Part shown: positions 8,144 through 16,667 of the stretch, one piece after another | Layout of the letters: the number at the start of each line of letters is the position of its first letter | Position numbering within the stretch: the first letter of the stretch is position 1 | Origin: Yeosuana aromativorans | GTDB taxonomy: Bacteria > Bacteroidota > Bacteroidia > Flavobacteriales > Flavobacteriaceae | Length of the DNA: 64,000 nt | Assembly (NCBI RefSeq): GCF_014646655.1 | Contig: NZ_BMNR01000003.1 | Location: forward strand, 62,001 to 126,000 | Direction: 5' to 3' | Translations under genes and position numbers: made by a program | Notes under the pieces: model-generated | Databases searched by the model: none | Seen by the model: the letters and a program-made list of their open reading frames with translations, nothing else | What the model was told of the DNA's origin: nothing

Positions 8144-8844
8144 TGAAAGTCTATTTCAGTTTTATTTTTTGCTTATTTCTAAATCTATCAGCACACAGTC
8201 AAAATTTTGACCATTCATTATGGACTTCCATACTACAAAAATATGTCACCAATGATGGCCGTGTTGATTATAAATCAATTCAATCGCATCCTGAAAACCT
8301 AAACATCTATCTTCAAAAATTATCCAAAGCAAAGCCCAATAAAACATGGTCAAAAAATGAGACCTTGGCCTTTTGGATCAATGCTTACAATGCCTTTACC
8401 GTAAAATTGATTATTGATAACTATCCGGTTAAAAGCATCAAGGATATTAAAAACCCATGGGACAAAAAGTTTATCATCATCAATGGACAAACCATGTCAT
8501 TAAACCATATCGAACATGATATCTTGAGAAAGATGGACGAACCCAGAATCCATTTTGCCATAGTTTGTGCATCGGTATCTTGTCCTAAATTGCAAAATGA
8601 AGCGTTTACAGCTTCAGAATTAAATACGCAATTAACCAATGCTGCTATTGAATTTTTGTCCGATTCAACCAAAAACACGATTTCTAAAAATAGCCTTGAG
8701 TTATCTAAAATATTTCAATGGTTTAAAAAAGATTTTAAACAACATGGCTCATTAATTGATTTTTTGAATCAGTATACCCACATTGGGATTTCTGGTAGCG
8801 CCACAATCAAATTTAAAGACTACAATTGGAATTTAAATGACTAA
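8140..8844 (+). CDS. Exported DUF547 protein
   Basis: A 234-residue protein with a signal peptide (MMKVYFSFIFCLFLNLSAHSQ) and a DUF547 domain: TLAFWINAYNAFTVKLI near residues 76-92, then MSLNHIEHDILR and HFAIVCASVSCPKL. The conserved Asn-Ala-Tyr-Asn, His and Cys of these motifs suggest a papain/transglutaminase-like fold. Its biochemical role is not known to me. The 4-bp overlap upstream and the 8-bp overlap with the next gene show tight translational coupling within the operon. Export suggests that part of the pathway runs in the periplasm. Confidence 0.87.
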   Translation: MMKVYFSFIFCLFLNLSAHSQNFDHSLWTSILQKYVTNDGRVDYKSIQSHPENLNIYLQKLSKAKPNKTWSKNETLAFWINAYNAFTVKLIIDNYPVKSIKDIKNPWDKKFIIINGQTMSLNHIEHDILRKMDEPRIHFAIVCASVSCPKLQNEAFTASELNTQLTNAAIEFLSDSTKNTISKNSLELSKIFQWFKKDFKQHGSLIDFLNQYTHIGISGSATIKFKDYNWNLND

Positions 8845-9529
8845 GCTTTCAATTATTATTCCTATTTACAATGAAGCTGATACCATAGCCAATCTGCTGA
8901 ATTATCTTTTAAATACTACTTCTGAAAAAAATATTTCAGAAATCATTATAGTAGATGGCGGTAGTACCGATGATTCCATTAAAATTGTTTCAACATTCAA
9001 AAACATCACACTTATTCATTCTGAAAAAGGACGTGCCAAACAAATGAATATTGCCGCGAAACAGGCTTCAGGAAATATCCTGTATTTTTTACATGCGGAT
9101 TCGTTTCCTCCAAAAAATTTTGATAACCTTATTATTGATGAAGTCAATAAAGGCCATTTGGCCGGTTGCTTTAAAATGCAATTTGATAGCAATCATTGGT
9201 GGTTACAGCTCATGGGATGGTTTACAAAGTTCCCTTGGTTTATTTGTCGTGGCGGTGACCAAAGCTTGTTTGTAACAAAGGAATTATTCCAAAAAATAGG
9301 CGGATTTAATGAATCCTATATCATTTATGAAGATAACATCATAATAAAAAAACTGTTTACATCCACTTCATTTAAAGTGATTCAAAAATCCATCCTCACA
9401 TCGGCCCGGCTTTATAAAAAACAAGGTGTGTGGAAACTGCAATACCATTTTTTTATAGTTCATTTAAAATACTGGTTGGGTGCCGATGCAAAAGCACTAC
9501 ATACTTATTACAAAAAACATATTGGTTAA
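8837..9529 (+). CDS. TIGR04283-type arsenosugar biosynthesis glycosyltransferase (GT2)
   Basis: A family 2 glycosyltransferase of 230 residues: IIPIYNEADTI at the N-terminus, DGGSTDD at 40-46, the FLHADSFPP metal site (HAD at 86-88) and RGGDQSLF later. TIGR04283 proteins share the last two features and occur beside ArsS. It is the last gene of the operon; its stop shares the tetramer TTAA with the stop of the convergent phosphoesterase gene. It probably attaches the dimethylarsinoylribose to an aglycone such as glycerol or a lipid; the acceptor is unknown. Confidence 0.9.
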   Translation: MTKLSIIIPIYNEADTIANLLNYLLNTTSEKNISEIIIVDGGSTDDSIKIVSTFKNITLIHSEKGRAKQMNIAAKQASGNILYFLHADSFPPKNFDNLIIDEVNKGHLAGCFKMQFDSNHWWLQLMGWFTKFPWFICRGGDQSLFVTKELFQKIGGFNESYIIYEDNIIIKKLFTSTSFKVIQKSILTSARLYKKQGVWKLQYHFFIVHLKYWLGADAKALHTYYKKHIG

Positions 9530-10260
9530 AAAGGATTACGCCCTTTTTCGTTTGGATACAATGTCCTTACAACATCACTTTGAAAAACCTCTTTTGTATT
9601 AATATCCATTGCTGAAAGCTTACCATAAAAAGCTGCGCCAGTATCAACATTCCAAATATTGGCGCCATTCATAGGCTCATAACTGTTATAATTAATAGTT
9701 GGTGTATGTCCTATATAAATTTCATGGTAATGCTTCAATCGATTTGGGTATAATTCCGAATCTTCATCTAAGTGCTTATCTAAAGACACTGCCATTTCCC
9801 AAAGGGTTCTGTCATAATAAAACGCTTCTTCAACAACTTCTTTTTCGACACCATGCATCGATGTAAACCCTGCATGAATGAATAATCGGTTTTTGTCATC
9901 AATATGATATAGTTTTAAGTTGTCAAAAAACTCTAAATGTTTCTTTTTTTCATCCTCTGAAAAACCATTATAACTCTCCATGGTTTCCTTTCCGCCATGC
10001 AGGTACCAGGTTTTGTTAACAGTATTGAATCTCAACCAATTTTCACACCAAACATCATGGTTCCCTTTTATGAAAATGCAATTGAATTTTTGGGAGAATT
10101 CCGTTAAAAACTGAATAACCTGTGCTGATTCACTCCACCCATCAACATAATCACCCATAAAAATGAATGTGTCTTCTTCTTTAACCTCCAGCTTATTCAA
10201 CAACTGAACCAATGCTTTTAATGCGCCATGAATATCACCAACCACAAAAGTTCTCATCAT
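9526..10260 (-). CDS. Metallophosphoesterase, PPP/serine-threonine phosphatase type
   Basis: A 244-residue cytoplasmic enzyme with the PPP-family metal motifs GDIHG (about 8-12), GDYVDGW (GDxVDRG-like with Gly-Trp in place of Arg-Gly), GNHDVW and later GHTP. It could be a protein phosphatase or a diadenosine tetraphosphatase relative; the sequence does not decide. It is transcribed against the arsenosugar operon and stands alone, with its own start at 10260 and a 97-bp gap upstream. Confidence 0.87.
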   Translation of the reverse strand: MMRTFVVGDIHGALKALVQLLNKLEVKEEDTFIFMGDYVDGWSESAQVIQFLTEFSQKFNCIFIKGNHDVWCENWLRFNTVNKTWYLHGGKETMESYNGFSEDEKKKHLEFFDNLKLYHIDDKNRLFIHAGFTSMHGVEKEVVEEAFYYDRTLWEMAVSLDKHLDEDSELYPNRLKHYHEIYIGHTPTINYNSYEPMNGANIWNVDTGAAFYGKLSAMDINTKEVFQSDVVRTLYPNEKGRNPF

Positions 10261-10357
10261 TAGTCTTTTTTACAAAATTAACGGTTTCCATTTAACCAAT
10301 AAATCACGCTTTTTGACAACCATTGAAAAACACCAAATAATTAAATCCATTTGAAAC

Positions 10358-11365
10358 TTATTTTTTTGAATAAAAATCCTTTATGACTTGTTCTGCAGGT
10401 TTGTTTTGGGGCGTAAACCGCGTATTATTGTTTCCACCAGCAGTCTTATGGTTATGATGCCACTTCCAAATAAAGCCCCCGGCTATCCAATCTTCGTTCC
10501 AAAACGTTTCAAAAAAAGCTTGGGTAGCATTGGTTTGTGCCTGCAAATTAACAGTACCCATTTGCCTATCTGTCAACCAAGGTTTCTTTCCTGAAAAATC
10601 AACACTTCTATAACCAAATTCAGTGAACAAAACAGGTTTTTTTAAACTATCACAGGTGTGTTTCATTTCGGTTTTCCAACGGCCTAATCCCAATTTACAG
10701 GCCTCTACCGTTGGTGTTTTTAAATCACTTACTGGAAAATAGGCATCAATCCCAATATAATCCAACTTATTCCAAAACGGGGTTTGGTTATATTCATTCC
10801 AATTGGCCGCATAGGTTAACTTACCTTTATAGACCTGTCTTATTTTTTTGATTAACTCTTTCCAATAATTTGGACGGGCTTCAATAAAATGTTCCAATTC
10901 AGTACCAATGCAAAAAATATCGGCACCAATTTCTTGGGCCACTTCTGCATAATCCAAAATAAATTGGGTGTAAGAATTCTCAAAAGCCTTCCAATCTGCC
11001 TCTGTTTTCATGGTAATATCTCCGGTGAACTCACCCTTCCAAACCCATATTTGAGGTTTTATCATAATATGTATACCATTTGTTTTTAGCGCATGGATGT
11101 AATGTTTTACACCAGCTTTTGTTTCACCAAACCATTGTCGTTTTGAATTATATTGAATTATGGGATGTGACAAATCACGAATAAACCCAAACGGCATGAT
11201 AGATGCATAATTGGCATGAATGTTCAACAAAGGTTTGATATGTATTTCTGTAATGGAATCTCTTGAAGCCACATAGCTTACCCCATTTATTTTTGAAGGA
11301 TACTGCGTAGTTATCGCACAGTTGTTCAGCAAAAAACAGAAACAAAATGCATAAATTAGCTTCAT
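10358..11365 (-). CDS. GH113-like glycoside hydrolase lipoprotein
   Basis: A 335-residue TIM-barrel protein. A lipoprotein signal ends at LLNNC (Cys16). GTELEH (Glu156) fits the acid/base and LFTEFGYRS (Glu249) the nucleophile of GH113 endo-beta-mannanases, within clan GH-A spacing. Aromatic motifs such as PQIWVWKG and FIWKWHH also fit. The mannan specificity is inferred from family resemblance only. It lies near a cellulose-synthase-like gene whose eukaryotic relatives include beta-mannan synthases, so it may trim a polysaccharide made by its neighbours. Divergent from the CC-motif membrane gene. Confidence 0.75.
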   Translation of the reverse strand: MKLIYAFCFCFLLNNCAITTQYPSKINGVSYVASRDSITEIHIKPLLNIHANYASIMPFGFIRDLSHPIIQYNSKRQWFGETKAGVKHYIHALKTNGIHIMIKPQIWVWKGEFTGDITMKTEADWKAFENSYTQFILDYAEVAQEIGADIFCIGTELEHFIEARPNYWKELIKKIRQVYKGKLTYAANWNEYNQTPFWNKLDYIGIDAYFPVSDLKTPTVEACKLGLGRWKTEMKHTCDSLKKPVLFTEFGYRSVDFSGKKPWLTDRQMGTVNLQAQTNATQAFFETFWNEDWIAGGFIWKWHHNHKTAGGNNNTRFTPQNKPAEQVIKDFYSKK

Positions 11366-11467
11366 AAGTTTGAATTAACATCTAAATTTAAACAAACCGT
11401 AGATATGTCATTAAGGTTTTAACAAATCTTACGACAAAAGCGTTGAATAGTTAATGATTACCATAAA

Positions 11468-11899
11468 ATGAAAAACAATCAAACCGAGAACAAAGAACCC
11501 AATGCCTTAAAATGGGCTTTAAAATATGCTATTCCAGCAGGAATTGCAGGTATAATTTGCTGTGTAGCTCCTGCCGTATTGTTTATGTTTGGCCTAATGG
11601 GTGGGATTTATGCCATTTCTTTTGCTGACTTCTTTTATGCCGAAGATGGATCCGTTGGGCTTGGGTCTTGGATATTGAGAGGACTGGGTGTAATCATTGG
11701 AGGCTATGGCATTTATTTATATCGAAAAAAACAAAATCAATGCTCCATAGATCCCAAACGTAAAAAAAAGAATTTAATCTTGATGATCCTCATTACCATC
11801 ATATTCGGCATTGGTATCTTTTTAACCTTAGAAAAATGGTCTTCTTGGTATTTTGACAAGCATATTGTTCCAGCTCAACAAGAAGAATACAAAAAATAA
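11468..11899 (+). CDS. Small membrane protein with Cys-Cys motif in first helix
   Basis: A 143-residue inner-membrane protein with probably three helices (about 21-45, 68-83, 98-120). The first helix contains IICCVAPAVLFMFGL (Cys31-Cys32, then Pro), an arrangement that recalls MerT/MerC-type metal transporters, although overall similarity is not evident. The C-terminal tail is charged. No recognised family can be named. It is alone, about 100 bp from the divergent GH113-like gene and 116 bp before the glycosyltransferase pair. A function in metal or heme transport is only a guess. Confidence 0.7.
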   Translation: MKNNQTENKEPNALKWALKYAIPAGIAGIICCVAPAVLFMFGLMGGIYAISFADFFYAEDGSVGLGSWILRGLGVIIGGYGIYLYRKKQNQCSIDPKRKKKNLILMILITIIFGIGIFLTLEKWSSWYFDKHIVPAQQEEYKK

Positions 11900-11986
11900 A
11901 TGTGCAGTAATTTGCGCTGGGGAGACAAGAATTTCAAGATTATTGGAATGAACTTCACAAAACGTTAAAAAATTCATAAAATATTG

Positions 11987-11994
11987 TACTTTTG
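11987..11994 (+). promoter_or_regulatory. -7 promoter box for the glycosyltransferase pair
   Basis: TACTTTTG matches the Bacteroidota -7 consensus TAnnTTTG and lies 21 bp before the ATG of the GT2 gene at 12016. No convincing TTTG/TTG -33 box was found at the usual spacing. Confidence 0.6.
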
Positions 11995-12015
11995 CACATT
12001 GATTGTTAGTATTTA

Positions 12016-12708
12016 ATGCCCAGAATTAAAGTCATCATTCCTGCTTATAATGAAGAACATTCTATAGCAAATGTCATCAATGACATACCAAAAATTGTTG
12101 ATGAAGTTATCGTGGTCAACAATAATTCCAATGATGAGACTGCAAAAAACGCAATAAAAGCTGGAGCAACAGTATTAACTGAAACTAATAAAGGTTATGG
12201 CTTTGCTTGTTTAAAAGGGCTTGATTATATAGCTGCCCATTCTGAAAAACCGGATATAATAGTGTTTTTAGATGGCGATTACAGTGATTATCCTGAAGAA
12301 CTTTCAAAACTGGTAAAACCAATTATTGATGATAACATAGATTTGGTAATAGGAGCACGAACAAAAGCGTTACGAGAACCCCATTCCATGACACCGCAAC
12401 AAGTGTTTGGCAACTGGCTTGCAACTTTTTTAATGAAATTCATGTACGGTGCACGTTTTACAGATTTAGGTCCATTTAGAGCCATAAAATATCAAAAGTT
12501 ATTAGATTTGCATATGGAAGACAAGACTTACGGATGGACTGTTGAAATGCAATTAAAGGCCTTAAAGCAAAAATTATCGTACATTGAAGTTCCTGTGAAA
12601 TACAAACAAAGAATAGGTGTTTCAAAAGTATCAGGAACCATAAAAGGTAGTATCTTTGCTGGCCTTATAATTTTAGGTTGGATTTTTAAATACAGTATTA
12701 AAAAATGA
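12016..12708 (+). CDS. Family 2 glycosyltransferase, DPM1-like
   Basis: A 230-residue GT2 with PAYNEEHSI at the N-terminus, VVNNNSNDET at about 34-43, FLDGDYSDYPEEL as the metal-binding DxD-like region near 86 and a C-terminal hydrophobic segment (IFAGLIILGWIFKYSI). It resembles dolichol-/polyprenyl-phosphate glycosyltransferases such as polyprenol phosphate mannose or glucose synthases. Such an enzyme would charge a lipid carrier for the membrane mannosyltransferase at 16668 (GT87-like). It overlaps the following gene by 4 bp. Confidence 0.87.
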   Translation: MPRIKVIIPAYNEEHSIANVINDIPKIVDEVIVVNNNSNDETAKNAIKAGATVLTETNKGYGFACLKGLDYIAAHSEKPDIIVFLDGDYSDYPEELSKLVKPIIDDNIDLVIGARTKALREPHSMTPQQVFGNWLATFLMKFMYGARFTDLGPFRAIKYQKLLDLHMEDKTYGWTVEMQLKALKQKLSYIEVPVKYKQRIGVSKVSGTIKGSIFAGLIILGWIFKYSIKK

Positions 12709-14210
12709 TATTAGTTACGCTTACTATAATTGTTTATACCGTTGCCCTTCTACTTATTTTCACATATGCATTGGCCCAGCTAAATCTATTATTCAATTAT
12801 TTAGCATCCAAAAAGCATGAGGACCATTGTATAACTTATGATTTTTCAAAACCAGAAGAGGTTCCTTACGTTACCATACAACTTCCTGTTTATAATGAAA
12901 TGTATGTTATGGAACGGTTGCTGGACAACATTGCACAAATAGATTACCCTAAAGATAAACTGGAAATACAAGTTCTTGATGATTCAACCGATGAAACAGT
13001 TAAGACAACTCATGACCATATTGAGAAGCTAAGACAAACCGGTCTTGATATTAAACAAATTACCAGAACCGACAGAACAGGCTTTAAAGCTGGTGCACTT
13101 AAAGAAGGTCTTAAGATTGCCAAAGGCGAATTTATTGCCATTTTTGATTCTGATTTTCTGCCCAAAAAAGATTGGTTAAAACGTACCATACCTTATTTTA
13201 AAGACGAACATATAGGTGTTGTTCAAACACGTTGGGGACACATTAACCGTAATTATTCAATACTGACAAAAATTCAAGCTTTTGCACTGGATGCCCATTT
13301 TACTTTAGAACAAGTGGGCCGCAACAGCAAGGGACATTTTATCAATTTTAACGGAACTGCTGGTGTTTGGAGAAAAGAATGTATTATAGATGCCGGAAAC
13401 TGGGAAGGTGATACCTTAACAGAAGATCTTGATTTAAGCTACAGAGCCCAACTTAAAAACTGGAAATTCAAATATCTTGAAGATGTAGAAACCCCTGCGG
13501 AACTTCCTGTAATTATAAGTGCCGCCAGGTCACAACAGTTTAGGTGGAATAAGGGTGGAGCCGAAAACTTTAGAAAAATGCTTTGGCGCATTCTCAAAAA
13601 CGAAAATATCTCTGCCAAAACCAAAGTGCATGGGGTTTTACATTTACTTAACAGCACCATGTTTTTAAATGTTTTGATAGTTGCCGTTTTAAGTATTCCT
13701 ATGCTTTACATTAAAAATGAATATGCTCACTTAAAACCATACTTCTATGTGATGAGCTTTTTTGTGATAAGCACCATTATTTTCTTTATTTGCTATTGGA
13801 TTATGTACAAAAACATTTATGGTAGCGGTATCAAGAATTTCATTAAATATATTGGTATGTTTTTTACCTTTTTCTCCATTGCCATGGGCTTTTCATTACA
13901 TAATTCTATTGCTGTTTTAGAAGGTCACTTAGGCAAAAAAAGCGAATTTATTAGAACTCCTAAATTCAATATAAATTCACTTAAAGACACCTGGAAAGAA
14001 AACAAATACATTAAAAAAAGCATTTCAATAAATGTGATTTTTGAAGGTCTTTTAATGCTGTATTTTGCATTTGGCATGTACAGTGCCTTTATAGTTGGAA
14101 ACCAAGGGGGTGACTTTGGTCTATTCCCATTCCATTTAATGCTTTTTATTGGCTTTGGTTATGTGTTTTTTAATTCTATTTCATCAAATTTCAAAAGGCA
14201 TCACAATTAA
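12705..14210 (+). CDS. Cellulose-synthase-like processive glycosyltransferase
   Basis: A 501-residue membrane GT2. Helices lie at 1-30 and from about 310 to the end. The catalytic core has LPVYNEMYV (about 60), LDDSTDE (91-97), DSDFLP (about 148-153), TEDLDLSYRA (about 238) and QQFRWNKG (about 277, the Q-x-x-R-W processivity motif). All motifs of bacterial cellulose synthase-like and plant CslA-like mannan synthases are present, so it probably makes a linear beta-linked polysaccharide. No PilZ domain is seen. It is translationally coupled to the GT2 before it and ends on a TTAA stop shared with the convergent peptidase. Confidence 0.87.
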   Translation: MILVTLTIIVYTVALLLIFTYALAQLNLLFNYLASKKHEDHCITYDFSKPEEVPYVTIQLPVYNEMYVMERLLDNIAQIDYPKDKLEIQVLDDSTDETVKTTHDHIEKLRQTGLDIKQITRTDRTGFKAGALKEGLKIAKGEFIAIFDSDFLPKKDWLKRTIPYFKDEHIGVVQTRWGHINRNYSILTKIQAFALDAHFTLEQVGRNSKGHFINFNGTAGVWRKECIIDAGNWEGDTLTEDLDLSYRAQLKNWKFKYLEDVETPAELPVIISAARSQQFRWNKGGAENFRKMLWRILKNENISAKTKVHGVLHLLNSTMFLNVLIVAVLSIPMLYIKNEYAHLKPYFYVMSFFVISTIIFFICYWIMYKNIYGSGIKNFIKYIGMFFTFFSIAMGFSLHNSIAVLEGHLGKKSEFIRTPKFNINSLKDTWKENKYIKKSISINVIFEGLLMLYFAFGMYSAFIVGNQGGDFGLFPFHLMLFIGFGYVFFNSISSNFKRHHN

Positions 14211-15433
14211 AAAGTGACATTCAACACAAGTGTACTGTCATTTCGTTTAATGGTAACTTGAGTGGTGTTTCCTTTTTCAAATTTTCCCAAAGATTTCATA
14301 TAACTCATCATATCACTAACCTCATAATCACCCATTTTAATAACAACATCACCCTTTTGCATGCCCGCTTTTTGTGCAGGCTTATCTTCACTTACACCAT
14401 CAATCCGCATGCCTTTACCACTAAATAAATAATCTGGCACAACTCCCAAGGTTACTTTAAATGCCGGTACTTCCTCACTTTCATTTTTTGTTTTTCTGAA
14501 AGCTAATTTTCCATCATCATTTAATTCTGTTATAATGGATAAAATGTATTGGGTTATTGTCTCCATACCCTCATAATTTAATTTATCAGAATCATCAGAA
14601 GGTTTGTGATAGTCTTCATGCTGACCAGTAAAGAAATGCAGCACAGGAATATCCATTAAATAAAATGATGTATGGTCGCTTGGCCCTACACCTGATTCGT
14701 TTTCAGTCACTTTTAAATCCCCTTTATAGGCAAAAAGCACTTGCTTGAAAATTGGGGATGTACCTACACCATAAACTGCAATGGATTTTTCTTTGTTTAA
14801 TCGGCCAACCATATCCATATTCAGCATATAGTCTACTTTTTTTAAATCAATGGTTGGGTTTTTAACAAAATAATTTGAACCCAATAAGCCCATCTCTTCA
14901 CCAGAAAAAGCTATAAACAAATAGTTGTTATTGGTGTCCTTGTTCTTTAAACCAGCCGCAAGGTGTAACATAGCTGCAACACCACTTGCATTGTCGTCGG
15001 CTCCATTATGGATTTGAGGTGTTTCACCCCTATACAATGACCCTTCAATGCCCATACCTAAATGGTCATAATGAGCTCCAATAACAATGGTGTTTTCAGC
15101 ATTATTATTTAAAAAACCAATCACATTGGTTCCTGTTGTGGTGCTATCTTCGGCTTTACTTACATAGGTTACTTTACCATGGGGATCGCTTTTATCAATA
15201 AATGAAAATTCCTGAAAATATCCGTTTGTGCCTTTAGGTTCTAACCCTATATTCTTGAATCTATCAGCTATATAGTTGGCTGCCATAATCTCATAAGGCG
15301 TACCGGTTTGCCTGCCATGAAGACTGTCTGATGCCAAAACAACAACATCATCTTTCATGGATATTTCAACAGGTTTTTCTCTTTTACATGATATAAACAA
15401 CGCGATGACAAACAAGACACATATTGGCTTCAT
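14207..15433 (-). CDS. M28 family metallopeptidase with C-terminal PDZ domain, lipoprotein
   Basis: A 408-residue exported peptidase. A lipoprotein signal ends at LFISC. M28 zinc ligands are visible in GAHYDHLG, NGADDNASGVAAM, SGEEMGLLGS (Glu-Glu pair), NMDMVGR and GPSDHTSF. A PDZ-like domain occupies about residues 325-400 (GMRIDGVSEDKPAQKAGMQKGDVV). Members are aminopeptidases acting on exported peptides. The gene is a single unit, divergent from the TolB-like gene at 15523, and ends on the TTAA shared with the glycan synthase. Confidence 0.92.
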   Translation of the reverse strand: MKPICVLFVIALFISCKREKPVEISMKDDVVVLASDSLHGRQTGTPYEIMAANYIADRFKNIGLEPKGTNGYFQEFSFIDKSDPHGKVTYVSKAEDSTTTGTNVIGFLNNNAENTIVIGAHYDHLGMGIEGSLYRGETPQIHNGADDNASGVAAMLHLAAGLKNKDTNNNYLFIAFSGEEMGLLGSNYFVKNPTIDLKKVDYMLNMDMVGRLNKEKSIAVYGVGTSPIFKQVLFAYKGDLKVTENESGVGPSDHTSFYLMDIPVLHFFTGQHEDYHKPSDDSDKLNYEGMETITQYILSIITELNDDGKLAFRKTKNESEEVPAFKVTLGVVPDYLFSGKGMRIDGVSEDKPAQKAGMQKGDVVIKMGDYEVSDMMSYMKSLGKFEKGNTTQVTIKRNDSTLVLNVTF

Positions 15434-15522
15434 AAGTTTGATTTTGTTAAGTTTGATAAAATTTTGAATAAGTAATTCATCAATACGGAAGAATCCTTAT
15501 TTTTATTAAAAATAGTTTAAAA

Positions 15523-16635
15523 ATGAAATTTGTCATAATTATATCTGCCATTTTATGTTTTCTTTCTTGCAAGGATAATAAAAACAATCAGCAATCAATT
15601 GAAAAAACAACTTCTACATCAACTGTAGAAGTAAAAAAAGATTCCTTGATTTTTCCTGAAGAGAAGCATTTTAAATCCATTAAACAAATTACTTTTGGTG
15701 GTGATAATGCTGAAGCTTATTGGAGTTTTGATGATAAACAATTGGTTTTTCAGTCTAACAATAAAAACTGGGGGCTTAATTGTGACCAAATATTTTTAAT
15801 GAATTATGGTGATACATTTAAGGATTCAAAACCTAAAATGATTAGTACAGGAAAAGGCCGTACAACCTGTTCCTACTTTCTTCCTGACAACAAGCATATT
15901 ATTTATGCCTCTACACATTTGGATAATGAAAACTGTCCAGAGGTTCCGTTAAGACAAAATGGAAAGTATGTATGGCCCGTATATGATTCCTTTGATATTT
16001 TTGTAGCCGATCTTGATGGTAACATCACTGCACAGCTTACTAATGAGCCTGGTTATGATGCTGAAGCAACCGTTTCTCCAAAAGGTGATAAAATTGTATT
16101 CACCTCAACCCGCAGCGGCGATTTAGAACTTTACACCATGAATATAGACGGAAGTGACGTGAAGCAAGTTACTGATGAAGTAGGCTATGACGGTGGTGCA
16201 TTCTTTTCTCCTGATGGCACAAAATTGATTTTCCGTGCTTCAAGACCAAAGACAGATGAAGAAATTAAGGCTTATAAAGACCTCTTGGCGAATGGATTGG
16301 TGGAACCAACCAATATGGAACTGTATATTTGTAATGTGGATGGCAGTGACCTAAAACAGATTACTAACTTAGGAAATGCCAACTGGTGTCCTTTTTTCCT
16401 TCCTTCAGGAAAAAAAGTGTTGTTTTCTTCCAATTTTGAATCAGAAAGAGGGTTTCCTTTTAATTTATACATGATTGATATTGATGGGAAAAATCTGGAA
16501 CGTGTAACCCACAGTGAAACATTTGATGCATTTCCTGTATTTTCAAACAATGGTAAATATTTGGCGTTTTCATCAAATAGAAACAATGGTGGTGGTAGAG
16601 ACACCAACTTGTTCATTGCCGAATGGGTAGATTGA
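15523..16635 (+). CDS. TolB-like beta-propeller lipoprotein (PD40 repeats)
   Basis: A 370-residue lipoprotein with signal ending at LCFLSC. Several PD40/WD40-like blades are visible: EATVSPKGDKIVFTSTRSGD, GAFFSPDGTKLIFRAS, PVFSNNGKYLAFSSNR, all with the usual S-P-D-G-x-x-[IL]-x-[FY] core. No catalytic domain is attached. Similar proteins act as periplasmic binding or scaffold propellers. The next gene follows after 32 bp and may be in the same transcript. Confidence 0.87.
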   Translation: MKFVIIISAILCFLSCKDNKNNQQSIEKTTSTSTVEVKKDSLIFPEEKHFKSIKQITFGGDNAEAYWSFDDKQLVFQSNNKNWGLNCDQIFLMNYGDTFKDSKPKMISTGKGRTTCSYFLPDNKHIIYASTHLDNENCPEVPLRQNGKYVWPVYDSFDIFVADLDGNITAQLTNEPGYDAEATVSPKGDKIVFTSTRSGDLELYTMNIDGSDVKQVTDEVGYDGGAFFSPDGTKLIFRASRPKTDEEIKAYKDLLANGLVEPTNMELYICNVDGSDLKQITNLGNANWCPFFLPSGKKVLFSSNFESERGFPFNLYMIDIDGKNLERVTHSETFDAFPVFSNNGKYLAFSSNRNNGGGRDTNLFIAEWVD

Positions 16636-16667
16636 TAAAAATATAACTGATTTAAACTTCCATACTT

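Noticed and set aside
11900-12015. Possible small RNA between the CC-motif gene and GT2
   Set aside because: There is a promoter box for the GT2 gene but no stable hairpin or terminator that would support an RNA gene.
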